Shown here: piece by piece, positions 37,424 through 50,800 of the stretch
Position numbering within the stretch: the first letter of the stretch is position 1
Layout: each line of letters starts with the position of its first letter
NCBI GenBank assembly: GCA_017562135.1
Contig: QEYB01000313.1
Location: forward strand, 41,703 to 105,702
DNA length: 64,000 bases
Origin: Dipylidium caninum
Taxonomy: Eukaryota > Platyhelminthes > Cestoda > Cyclophyllidea > Dipylidiidae
Direction: 5' to 3'
Notes under the pieces: model-generated
The model's database searches: none
Told to the model about the DNA's origin: nothing
The model's input: the letters and a program-made list of their open reading frames with translations, nothing else
Program-made: the position numbers and the translations under genes

Positions 37424-39256
37424 TCAGAGTGTGTCCACAATTGTGGGAGGTGCGGGCACCTTCACCACGTGTTTGACGCCCTTTGTGTGCCACACGAGAA
37501 TCTGACAAGATGGACAAGAAGACGAGTTGAGTGCTGAGATGGGAAACACGAGAGGAGGATGTCACTTGCACACCAAACACCCCATTTTTACACCTCATTC
37601 TGCTCTATCTCCATCCACTTTCGCGCTAGCACACCTCGTCCTCTTTTGCTAGTCAACCTGCTCTTAATTCTCCTCATTCTTTTCCTCCTCCTCCTCCTCC
37701 TCCTCCTCCTCCTCCGCATCCCCCTCATCCTCCTAAGCCTAAGCCTAAGCCCCAGCCCCAGCCCAAGTCCAAGCCCAAGCCTGCTTCTACTGTCCCCAGT
37801 CTACTTCGCATCCTCCTTACCCGTCTGCATCCATCTGCTTTCGGCTCCAACTCGTAGGCACTCTTGAAGCCCAGTTGGAAGAGGATGACACCCTCCTGTT
37901 TGCCAACTGTTCTGTTATCGAAGAAGGCATGGCGATTGAGGAGAATTAAGTCCAAGTTGACAGCAAAGGCGGCCATGTCGATGGGGAAGAGGCGAGTGAG
38001 CTCCCAGTTGCTCCAAAATCCCGTTATCATCCGTCGGTTCTTGGGGTCAGTGATGCATCCCTCCCAGTCCGATTGAGCTATTAAACCCACTGGCCACGTT
38101 GATCCTCTCTCTGTGGTTCGAATCTAATCCACAAATTGCGAGAGAAGAGGAACATGGAGAGGAAGAGGAAGAGGAAGAGGAAGAAGAAGAGGAAGAAGAG
38201 GGAAAAGAGGAAGAAGAGGAGGAAGAAGTGGGGTCCGCAATCGTGACCGTGCTATGCTTGAGGTCTCGTTATTGCTGTGTGAATGTGATGAGAACACTCG
38301 TGTCGTCGGTGAGGTGTGGAACCACTGAACTTCTCATAGTGCACGACTTTGCACTCATACAATTGCAGTGCTTAGTTTATCTGGCTGACTTACACACGCT
38401 CCCTCCTCCGTGCAACATTTCACTCTCACTGGCTTATGTGAAGAGCACCACAGACACAAATGCGTTGTTGCCACATTTGCCACAAAAATTTACGTTGATT
38501 AAGTTGACATTAAAAAAGTTGCGGCTATCGAAGAAATCAACTGCTCCTCTCCCGAGGCACAGAAGTAAAAAAAGTGTTGAGAGAATTGGAAGAAGTGAGT
38601 CCTCATGAGGCGATAGAGACGCACGTGATCAAATATCTCCGGGTGGTAGGTGTTGTCATCATCTGCAAAGTAGACAATTCCCTTTGGCCTCGCCTGCTGA
38701 TATTTCCTTCGTAGCCATCGTAATGCCGCATTGCGTTGGTCCGATCCTCGAATGCGTCCACGCAGCAGGGTGGTCGGAGCATTGAGATGGGTGTAGACGA
38801 CGCCGCATTCATCGAGGAAACGACTTCAACTCTCTGTCCGTCCACAATGGCGGCGAGAAGAGGCGGAGCACGTGGACGTTGACGTGGATGTGGACGTGGA
38901 TGGGGAGGACGACGACGAGGAGGAGGTTGAGGGGAAGAGGGAGAGTGACAGGGAGAGGGAGAGGGAGGGAAAGACAAGGCGATTATGAAGAGAGTGATGG
39001 CAAAAAGGTGGCAAATGCAAATAAGAGGTATACACACCGGCTCTTGTTCACTGCAATCCTCAACCACTATCCAGTGAATGTTGCTGGTCGTGCGCAAGAC
39101 TGTGCACAGGCGTACTAAATCAGGCTTCTGATTGGGACGTGAGTAGGTTGGCGTTATGACAAAGATGGTGGGCACCAGGGGGCGTCGAGAAACCCACATG
39201 GTTGCGCAGAGGAGGAGAGTGAGAATGAGAATGAGAGGAATGGTCAGTCGTTTCAT
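37424..39256 (-). CDS. B3GAT: Beta-1,3-glucuronyltransferase-like gene, canonical copy 2
   Basis: Near-identical partner of the gene at 16,000-17,829. Exons on the minus strand: 39,256-39,036, 38,833-38,625, 38,123-37,821 and 37,501-37,424. Exon 1 is open throughout and reads to EDCSEQEP. The boundary with exon 2 (ELKSFLDECG) has two alternative GT donors close together, and I chose the one that keeps phase. Exon 3 is open for exactly 101 codons (RTTERGSTWPVGL through YELEPKADGCRR). Exon 4 gives 25 residues from ILVWHTKG. Only exon 2 is broken, by one extra T in a T run after LKSF. All the UDP-site residues listed for canonical copy 1 are kept. Combining the intact exons of the two copies shows that the gene type encodes a full-length enzyme. 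Family assignment is firm, but the exact acceptor is not known. Confidence 0.9.
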
Positions 39257-40269
39257 GTGTACTCCACGAGAGGCGACTTGTGCTATGCGAGTATGTCTGT
39301 GGGTATGCGTGTGTGCATGAGCGTTTCGTGCGTTCAGGTGGACTTATATGATGTGAGGAGAGGAGGTTTCGAGAGTGCTTTCAACGCGCGATTGGCTGAG
39401 GCAATATTCTACTCTTGTGTGCAACCCACCCACGTGCGAGGGACCACAGAAAGTCGTCAAAGAAGATCTCATCATCAACGGCAATGCGAAATATTCCCCT
39501 GTCGGCAGGTTTGACTTACCCTTTTGAGAGAGACTGTGTTAAACAGCAGGTGAAGGGATAAACCACTATGTCAAGCTTCACCGCTTTCTTGGTGTTGAAA
39601 GGAACGCAGAGATACGTGTTCGACTGTGTATTACCACTTCGCATCCCTCGATCTCACGCTTGAAGATGTAAACTAAATTAACTCGAGTAAATACTCCACT
39701 ATCCAGCATCCACCAGTCACTCACCCACTCGCTCAGTCACTTTTCCTCTCATCTCCGAAGAGAATAAAAAATAGAGTTTGCCTTGTTGTGCGCAAGTCGG
39801 TGGTGGGGGCGACAGATTTTAACGTGAAAATATGAAAGAGGGCAGTCTCGAACATGCCAAATGACATGGTGGAAGGAGAACTACTTAGGTGGTTGCGTGG
39901 AACGAGTCGACGCGAGTGGAGTGGCGTAAAAGGAGAAGAAGACGAGGAATAATAAGGAGGAGGAGGAGGAGGAGGAGGAGGCAGCGAAAGAGCGTTGATG
40001 CTGCCTCAATCGCGGTTGGATGGTTGGCTGAAATGTCATTGGATGGACTGTGGAGGGAGGGTTATGTTCATTAGCTGGAAGTTAATCATACAGGCAGTGG
40101 AGCGACTGTTGCCATGTGAGGTGAGGTGAGGTGAGGGTATGTGTGGTTGGCAGTGGAGAGCGGCAGATTCATTTCCTCTTCCCAATGAGGTGATGTGGAC
40201 AACTTGGAAGGTGGACTGCCTAGGTGAGAGCAGAAAATGTGTTGACAGGAGTGCAGTACCATGTGCGCA

Positions 40270-40715
40270 AGGCCGGTGGCGGGGCAGACGAGAGGCGAGA
40301 GGCGAGAGGCGAGAGGCGAGAGGCGAGAGGCGAGAGGCGAGAAACGAGAGGTGAGCGGAGAGCTGTCTGTCGGATGGTCAGTGACAGACAGCAGACGGGG
40401 TGGCAATTTGTCACTAGAATGTGGCCTCGAGGGCAGAGATGGGGAGGAATAAATGTGTATTAGAGTTCATGTCATGTGGAGATGATTGGCACCGCATGAG
40501 AGGGTGCAGATTCGACGAAGTAGCTGCTACCCTGATTGAGTGAACCTAATAAATAGAACGACATACCCACACCCTCTCACCCACTCCCACATTCACCCTC
40601 ACCCACGCCAGTCATGAAACCAAAATGCCCTGTTGAGGCATGGCTCGAGGATGAGGTGAGAGGACCGAGGCAAGTGATGTGCCGCATATGTTCACGTCAC
40701 GGTGGGGTGACATCT
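40270..40715 (-). repeat. Inverted arm A, right of the 38-kb gene
   Basis: Reverse complement of 36,132-36,540. The 7-bp GAGGCGA unit is expanded here (about eight to nine copies near 40,288-40,345). Beyond 40,715 the match to the sequence left of 14,706 continues for about 40 bases. This marks the outer end of the giant repeat. Confidence 0.85.
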
Positions 40716-40955
40716 ATGCTCACGTCGGGTAGTGTGGTGACGGATGGAGTCATCTATCGGCCAAAGAATGTTGGTGGCACGACGTAGAAGAAAAAAATTG
40801 ACGTTATTTTGATGCTTTACTTTGCAGAAATCTTCGATGACGTCAGAAAAAGTAACCATCCATTAGAGATCCAACTTCTCCACTCCACCCCGCCCCCGGC
40901 TTCTCAGCCTATTCCCCCTCTGCTAGGGGGCATTGTTCAGCAGAATCGTAACAAT

Positions 40956-43012
40956 AAACGCGTCTTTTTGCTGTCTCTCTGCACTCACCACAATTTACTG
41001 CTCTCAACCAATGGCGGCACAGCACACACCTCTCATCTATTTGCCTCACTAATACTTAAACGTGCATTAACTGTCCCCACCTGTCAAGCTCACCACAACG
41101 TTGAATGTGAAATGATGAAGAAGAAATTGGTGATGTGTTTCTTGGTGACGATGCTTGTCGGTTTGACGTGGATTCACCGGGAGTCGGTGTGGGATAAAGG
41201 AAGAATTTACGTTGTCACATGGACACGAAGTGGGTTAGGCCAACAGCCGGCACTCGTGCGGTTGTGCACACTCTTCAAAATGGTCGGCCATATTCACTGG
41301 GTGGTGGTTGAAGATGCTGAGCGGACAAATCCGTAAGTTCTACTTCTGCTTCCACTTCGACTTCCACTCCTGCCATCTCGGCGGCAAGAGGATTCTCGCC
41401 TCTCACTCACTCTGCGCGTGTGTTTGCGTGTAATTTGTGGTAGGAGGGTGGAGGAGCATCTGAGACAATGCGGCGTCCCCTTCGTCTACCTCAACGCACC
41501 AAGTCGGCGTGGCAGTGTGGCGGGCGCCAATCAACGCAATGCAGCACTCTCGTGGCTTCGAAGGCACACGACCGCTAAGAGACGCGCTGACGTTGTTTAC
41601 TTTGCCGACGCGGACTATACATACCATGCGGATTTATTCTATGAGGTGAGACTCGTCTCCCATCAGCCACGGGTGACCCTCCTCCCCCTCCTCCCCCCCT
41701 CCCCCTCCTGCCCCTCCTCCCCTCCTCCCCCATCCTCCTTCTTTTTCTCCTCCACTCTGTCATCACCGTTCTTCGCCTCCTCCTCCTCTGCCCAAAACTC
41801 GACCTCCCTGTCCCGCCTCGACCCTCATCGGCTGTGTCTGAACTATTGGCTCAGCGGCGTTGGTGTTGATCGTTGTGGAGAGTGGGAGCGCTGAGAGAGT
41901 GAGAGTGGCTAGAGAAGAGCGTGAATGTGGGGTGATGATGGCACAACATGTGAAATCATCTAGTGTGGCAGAGGACTGCGTCTGCCCACGAGGCGAGAAG
42001 CAAAGGCTACCGTGGCGACACGTCAGGAGGTGATGAGGGCGAGAGACGTGAATTGAGAGGATGACGAGTTACGATGAGGCTTGACTAGTGTTTGTGTTTG
42101 TGTTGTGTTTGTGTTGAGTTGGAGTGTTGAGTTGCGTGTTGAGTGTTCGATGGTGGGAAGAACTGCCTCACCGTGAATAGACTGGACGGTGGAGATCATG
42201 CAGTCGTAAAAATTGGTTTAAATGAGGCAACGTGCCGTGCTGTCTAGAGCTTTCTTTTTCCCGTCTGTGGAAATAGATGCGAGGAATAAAGAGGGGCGCC
42301 ACATGGCCAGTGGGCTTGGTGGGGAACACCAACTGGGAGGGATGCATCACAGCGAAAGGAAATCCCCATGAGATAGTGGGATTTTGGAGCAGTTTGGCAC
42401 CAGGACGTCTCTTTCCCCTCAACGTGGCCGCATTTGCGGTGAATGTGGAACTGGTGCACCGCCATCCCCACGCCGCATTCGACAACACGACCAGTGAGTT
42501 GTCGGAGAGCGTCTTCCTCTCGGCCCTGGGATTCAACAGCCCCTACGACCTGGAGCCGAAAGCCAAGGGCTGCACGAAGGTGAGTTTCTCTCCTCCTCGG
42601 CACACGCGTTAACCACAGTGAAGTCGACATTCTTTGGATGCACTTTCGTGTGGCTTTGTCTATTTCGCCTTCAGCCTTCTCATTCGACCTCTTCAGGTGC
42701 TGGTTTGGCTCTCGAGGGGATGTTCGTTACAAACTTGAAGTTCGTGGACCTCCGACCATCATAAACGGTCTATGACCTGCTTCCTACCTGCCTTCCTTGC
42801 TTCCTGCCTTCCTTTCTTCCATTTCATGATGCCTTCTCTGCCCGGTGCACTTGTTACGACGTGGACAGACGGAAGTAGCACACACGCCTGGTTCTTACTT
42901 CTTGCCACTCTCACACTCGACAATCGCCTGTCTGCCTGTCTGCCTGCCTGCCTGCCTGCTACCAGCTGTCTGCCAGAGAACGTGGTTTGTGCAGCCTTTA
43001 TCAACACCTTCC
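40956..43012 (+). repeat. Third copy of the divergent-gene segment
   Basis: Direct copy of about 22,303-24,357, in plus orientation and outside the giant inverted repeat. It starts at AAACGCGTCTTTTTGCTG and ends around GCAGCCTTTATCAA. The following 43,013-43,400 is only a strongly diverged remnant of the arm module, and the left arm module is missing. Confidence 0.9.
41112..42775 (+). CDS. Divergent glucuronyltransferase-like gene, copy 3
   Basis: Best preserved of the three divergent copies. Exons: 41,112-41,332, 41,444-41,645, 42,277-42,579 and 42,697-42,775. Exons 1 to 3 are open with correct splice phases (CC|gtaagt, then tag|G; GAG|gtgaga; aatag|ATG; AAG|gtgagt). Only exon 4 has one extra G in a G run after LSR, which would replace the last part of the C terminus with an early stop. 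Key sites are VVTWTRSG, GSVAGANQRN, FADADYTY, WPVGLVGN, a Ser-Glu-Leu-Ser-Glu stretch at the catalytic-base position, and VLVWLSR. Type II topology with a single N-terminal membrane segment fits a Golgi glycosyltransferase. Whether it is active is open because of the UDP-site changes. It lies outside the large palindrome and lacks the arms seen around the other two copies. Confidence 0.87.
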
Positions 43013-43199
43013 GTGGTGTGACAGCCATTTGGTAAAATTTTGCGGACTCGCAGAATTTTGTGCAAATTACCGTAGTCTTGAGCATTGCGATGTGGCAAAA
43101 TTACTTCCTTGGTTTTTGTTAGAGCGGTAAGTGCGTGCGACGATGTGCTAGCTAATGCGAGTGAGAGTAATGCTCCTAATTTTGTCATATTTTTTTGAC

Positions 43200-44648
43200 A
43201 AATAACTAGGTTGTCTAAGGGGCACAGAAATGTCTTTGAGGAAAAAAGGTTATTTAAATTTGAAATGAGAAGCGATAAACACCCGAGAACTCCAAATTGA
43301 GGGTACTTGTAGATGTGTGTGTGTGTGTATGATAGAAGGGTTCTCGGTTACACTCTCGAGCACGCTAGATGCTAGAAGGTGTTCTGCGCAGGTGAGCGCG
43401 GGGAAAGAGTCTACGGGAGTGGACGGTTGTGGTGAAATGTGGATTCCTAAATATAGTAGGTCCTTATTTTACCGGGCGTCTTAACCTGATTTGATGACCA
43501 CCCGGCCACAGTCCGCCGTTCACGTACTCAAAAAGCGACTGCCGGATCATCAGTCGTCGAATCAAGTAATTCAAGTGGGTTGATGGTTACTTCGGCTGAA
43601 AGGCTGGTTAGCGTATAAACCATTTTGGACGACTGAGTACTAACTGAATTAAATATTCCTGGTTATGGAAACATATAGAGGATATAATATTATATTCCCT
43701 TCTGTGTACAAACGTTAACTGGAAAAGCACAACTGGCAAACTCTAGAAGGAGGTTAGGGAAACATATTATGGATCTTATCGGGAAAGTACGCCAAAATTC
43801 TTTGACACTGTCTTGTGATTAAGACGCACGCACGAATAAAGTGCTTCGTTTTCCTTTAACATGTTTAAAAAAGCACTTTCTTCCCTATACACCCTCGCGT
43901 GTGTGCATTGCCTGTTAATCCTTATATTTGACTAATTGGGGACGGTTTTATGTCGTTTTGACCTAGTTTCATCGTTTTGTTATAACTACATGCCTTATTT
44001 AATTAAAGTATGTAACAACAATCTTATATACTTTGAAACGCAAGTTTGGACGCAATTTTAAAGGCGTTGTGCACTTGGCATGTTTAGTGCATTATAAATA
44101 AGTCTGAGAATTAAGATTTTTTATTTTTGTTTGTATAAACGCCATTGCCTGGTACCCGGGAAGTCGATACGCCAACGCCCTGGTTAGTATTTGCCCTTTG
44201 ACCCGTGATGTCTTATGAATGTGTTCGAAATGACCGGGAGATTGAAGACAAGGTAATCTTCCCTTTATTGTGCGCTTGATCACGATTGTGCCTTTATTTC
44301 TTGTTCGGTTCAGTTGTATCGTGTTTATTTGCGCACAACTCATCATTTTTTTCTGGTGTTCATTTCTTATTTCCTTGCATGTTCCTCAGACTGTGGACAT
44401 CCTGGCAAAAGTCGGAAGCAGCTCTTATACGCTTACATCACACTATATTCTGGTTCCAAATGCTATTTTTATTGCACATTGTCATTTCTTTTGTGTTACA
44501 TTGGTGTCTCAAATACGGAATGCTTTTTTCCCAATTGATGCGATATTCCTCACACATTTTACTCAAACATCATTGGTGAATGTATAAAACTCATAGGATT
44601 ACACGGTTGCCGCACTTGGCTTCTTCCCCTTTATTTTATCAACACTAG
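43200..44648. other. AT-richer intergenic region upstream of DDX3
   Basis: No repeat of the duplicated block and no clear exon, apart from a short (GT)n run at about 43,315. It should contain the missing first exon and promoter of the helicase. The T-rich frames at 44,270-44,590 are most likely intron or 5' sequence. Confidence 0.5.
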
Positions 44649-46763
<2,115 letters not shown>

Positions 46764-47833
46764 ATATTTTTTACTGCCTCGATATCCACTCTAATAATTG
46801 ATAGGCCAATCGCTGTCAACATCGCTTCCCTACTTAATTTCCTGCCCCATTTATTCCGAACTTTAAGACTGGCTCCTCACCTATATATTTATATATGTAT
46901 ACACATGCATATATACTTACAGAGAAGGACGCCCTTTCTGGTGGTGACCACAGTTAAGACATTGCCACCAACCTATTTCTTAGCATTTAACGTTGAAGTT
47001 GTCTTTTTTATCGAGCAGTTTTCATAAACAGGAACGGTTGACGCAGATGTTTAAATCTTATTTGCTATTTGTATTTGGAGCTTATTGGGACTTAGTAGGA
47101 TACCTGTGACACCAACTAGGTGGAACCAATTTTACTTTCTGAGGACTAGAATAGGTTACGATGAGAGTTAGGCATGTTTTGCCCTTTAGAGGGCGGGTTC
47201 CCGCTGCACTATCGTTAGCTGTTTTATGTAATGTGCACTAACCATCTTTGCAAATATGGAAGGAGCACATTTATCCAGACTTGATTTCGCAGAGCAGAGA
47301 CTTTAGTATACGGTGCGTCTAAGCTTCTGGTTATCTGATAGTCCGGTGTCTCGGTTAATTAGTCAGTTGCCATCCCTGCCATTATGATTTAATCAGTTCC
47401 CTTTGCTTCAACGGTGTAAGCCCGTCCACCCTTTGTGCTGCTTAGACTTGCAGTACGAGGATCGCTGCTATCTAGCTTGAGTTTGATCGCATTTGACGCG
47501 ATTTATGGTGATATTATGCGCAGACCAAATGATATGCGCTACTGCATTTCTACCACGAGGCGTTCGGTGTTTCTTTTAGGCGCAAGTTATTTTCTATAGC
47601 ATTGCTTGTTTAGTAAAATCTAGTGGTTATTAAAAGTGTCGGCTGAGTAGATAATCTTTCCTCACCTACTGGGCCTGCCTCGGTTAAAAACGCCAATGAT
47701 GGACGCATTTTGTATAGCAGATTCGAACGTATGTATCAGTCAAAAGGGATTCAAATAAAATAGGTGGATTGATTGGTTAACTGATTGGACGGTGTGAGAG
47801 TTACTTGATCCATGCATGTGTACTGGGGAGTAA
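46764..47833. other. Intergenic region between convergent genes
   Basis: Separates the stop codons of the helicase and the photolyase. It contains an AT-rich (TATATA)-type stretch at about 46,880-46,920 and an AATAAA motif near 47,754 that could end the helicase mRNA. No other feature was seen. Confidence 0.6.
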
Positions 47834-50800
47834 TCACGGGGGATACATCCTGATGAAAGTATTCACGTCAAATTTTCTCTTGCAACCATCGAAGTTCATA
47901 TATCGAATTTTACCGAACTTGGGCCTTTCCCGCCACCCTTGGTCGTGGATTCCGCAAATGGACCACATCACCCCTGTAAATGGACAAAATACTGACATAT
48001 TAACGTCGTTTTTGATAAGACAATTGTGTCAATCATTGGCTGGCGCCAATTTTAATGGAGTTCATGGCCGCGAGGTACTTTTCCGGAGTGTTTTTTTTTC
48101 TTGTTTTTTGAGGCTTTCGTAGACTTGGCTACGTCTTATCCTATTCGATTCTCCTCTCCCCATCCTATACAGTCTAAACTTTTTCGTTTGCGAAAAACGG
48201 TATTACGGTGTCGGTATCGTTGTGTTACGACAGACTTGACATCAATAGAACTGTAGAAGCAGACTTCCCGTAAATTTATTTTTCATCTACAGCGTGGTAC
48301 CTCATTGAGTGCCAACGTGAGAGCAGCAGAGACTGTGTCTCGGATCCCCATAAATAGTCTAGTGCGGTCCTGCACATTCCTCTTTGATGCAGGAAGTCGT
48401 GTAGGAGTGAATACCACTTCAGAATGAAATAACTCATCGTCTGAGTCAATGCTGTCTTGCATGTGAGGCCCCAACAAAATTGAAGTAAAACCGGATTTAC
48501 GCAGCGAGACAAACACTTTAGAGCGGGTGAGAATGAGGAATGAGTTATTAAAGACTAACCGACATATCCGTTTGGATCGGTCCCGTCGAGAGCGTAACGA
48601 TCGTTGAGACGAAAGCCCAGTTGTAGAGCCTGTTCAGGACCACCGGCGTGCCATTCGAGAATTTTTTTGGCCCAGTACATTCGCAAAAAGCCGTGCATTT
48701 TACCCTCCCGACAGAGTTGGCGTTGTGCGGCATTCCAAAGTTCATCGTGCGTTGTACCAGCCTCCATGACCTCCGCGGTGTACGACGGCTCTCGGAAGTC
48801 GTTTGCGTGCTTCCTCAGGGTCTCTTGGGCCCAAGGCCACGCCCCTCATTAAGGAAAAAACAGACATATATTAATAGATTTAAGAGATGATAAAAGATAA
48901 GAAGTATTTTCGGCAAATCATAAACAGACGTATGGACACCAGTAATGCGTTCATAGACAGTAGACAACAGGGTTGCAGAAATAATCAAGATGTAGCGTTT
49001 GCATTATTGAAATAAGGAGAGGACACTGGTGGGTAAGAGAAGAGTCTGTACAATTCCCCTTCCAGTTATAAACCAGAACTTTAATTGGTGTATTGCAATA
49101 GTAGGTCCGATTCATTTTATGAGAAGAGAAAGACACGTCTAATTGTCAATCTCGAGACAATGGGCTGAGTGTTGTACTGTTCGCGTTGCCCCACTGTCCT
49201 CACACCTTAACGACTAGACTGGAGGAATATCCCATCAAGACGACATTCCCGCTAGTCAAATAGACGGTATACAATGTAATCACCTCTAATAGAGTCGTAG
49301 TTGGCGTTGTATTGGCAAAAATTGTCGGAGAGTTCACGGCGCACGAAGCCTTCTTCAATGAAGGCGTCTACAGACTCCTTGTGCACATTGTCAAGCAATT
49401 TCGCCTCCCACAGACAGCGCTGAGGTGAGAGATGCCCTGAAATACGCAAATGTTTAAGATTTCAAGACCACGAGATAACTGAGCACAAGATGGGACGGGT
49501 GAACGTCTATACTTTAGACAACAACTGCGGTTGTCTTACCGTCTATCAGTGAGCAGACATGTCGTGATGCTTCGGAACTTCAACTGAAAACAAAGCACCG
49601 AAGGTGGTAGATATACGAGGAGGAGGAAGAGGGAGAATGGGTGTGGTAACTAGTGCCATACCCCCTCCCTTCGCCCCTCCTTTGTCTACCACCACATCAG
49701 GGTGAGACTCAACAGACTCGCAGAGTGAGCGCAAAACTGTACCATGTCAAGCCAATTGATGGCAGAAATCGCATAAGTCCCAGTTTTTTGGTAAAATTTC
49801 ATTAATATGACCTCGTGAGAAGGAAGGATTTCGCTACTTCTCATCAGAACATGACACGAGTGGGATACGAAATTCTCTCTTATTTCTCTACTTCTGTCGG
49901 ACAAATGAAGGCTTCCAAGACAAAAAGAGGGAAGAGTATAGCGGAGGTGATACACCTCTCTGTCCCGATTTCTGTGGAGCAATCGGTAATAATGGCCAAA
50001 ATTCGACCTCATAGACGAGGTACGTGCCTATGTGGACGAGGGAGAACTTCGAGAATACCCATTCTCTCTCCTCTTTCGTATGTCCTCTTGCCCCAATAAC
50101 CTACTGGCCGGCTCCTTTCCCACACCAAACGTTTCATGTGAAAAAAGGAAACAGGTGGACTCGGACAAGAAGTGCGATTGAGAATGAGAGAGCTGAAGTG
50201 TTGGGAGGAGTTGACTCACGCTCGGGCCCCATTCCACGCCTTAGTGTCCTTCACTAACGACTGGCAATACGCTTTCAAGGTTAAGGAAATCAACCTCATC
50301 CACAGACTACCCTGCCACTTTAATAAGAAGTAAATACAATGAAAAGGAAGCGAGACGGTGAAATATTAAAAGGGAAGTCTGAAAGGAAAATATGGGGGGA
50401 AGTGGAAGGTAGTAGATGTCGCCGTTGCCGATTGATTGTAAATTGACGGCCTGTCATGTAATTTGTTGCCACGTATTCGACTTTTTACTCCGCCACGTTG
50501 GTCGTACAAAATACTCCATCGGGAGGAGAGATGCGGTCCTTTTCTATGCTCACGCTGCATTACGACTTTGCATGAAACATGCGGGTGTTGTTAAATCATC
50601 TGAGTGAGTGCAACACACGCCCTCGAGGCGTCAGTGAACATTATTGTCGTATCTACTTTCTCCTCCATACCACACCTCGATCCTCGTTGGTGTCTGATGC
50701 CTTCGTCCGAGTTGGCCGGTGCACTTGTCACCATGGCCACGAGTCCGTGCGCACCACACAGTCGCTCGTGTGTTGGGTGGGTCGGATACCGGACAGGTCC

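Larger units (their letters stand above)
30533..40752 (-). repeat. Right arm of the giant inverted repeat
   Basis: Mirror of 14,668-24,881. It carries a divergent copy (31,286-32,935) and a canonical copy (37,424-39,256) of the glucuronyltransferase gene. The divergent copy is reversed relative to its left-arm partner, as expected. The canonical copy keeps the same minus orientation as its partner, which breaks the symmetry. Confidence 0.9.

Noticed and set aside
47805..48122. Plus-strand 105-codon frame
   Set aside because: It lies opposite the last exon of the photolyase, whose minus-strand reading ([25 protein letters not shown]) is unambiguous.
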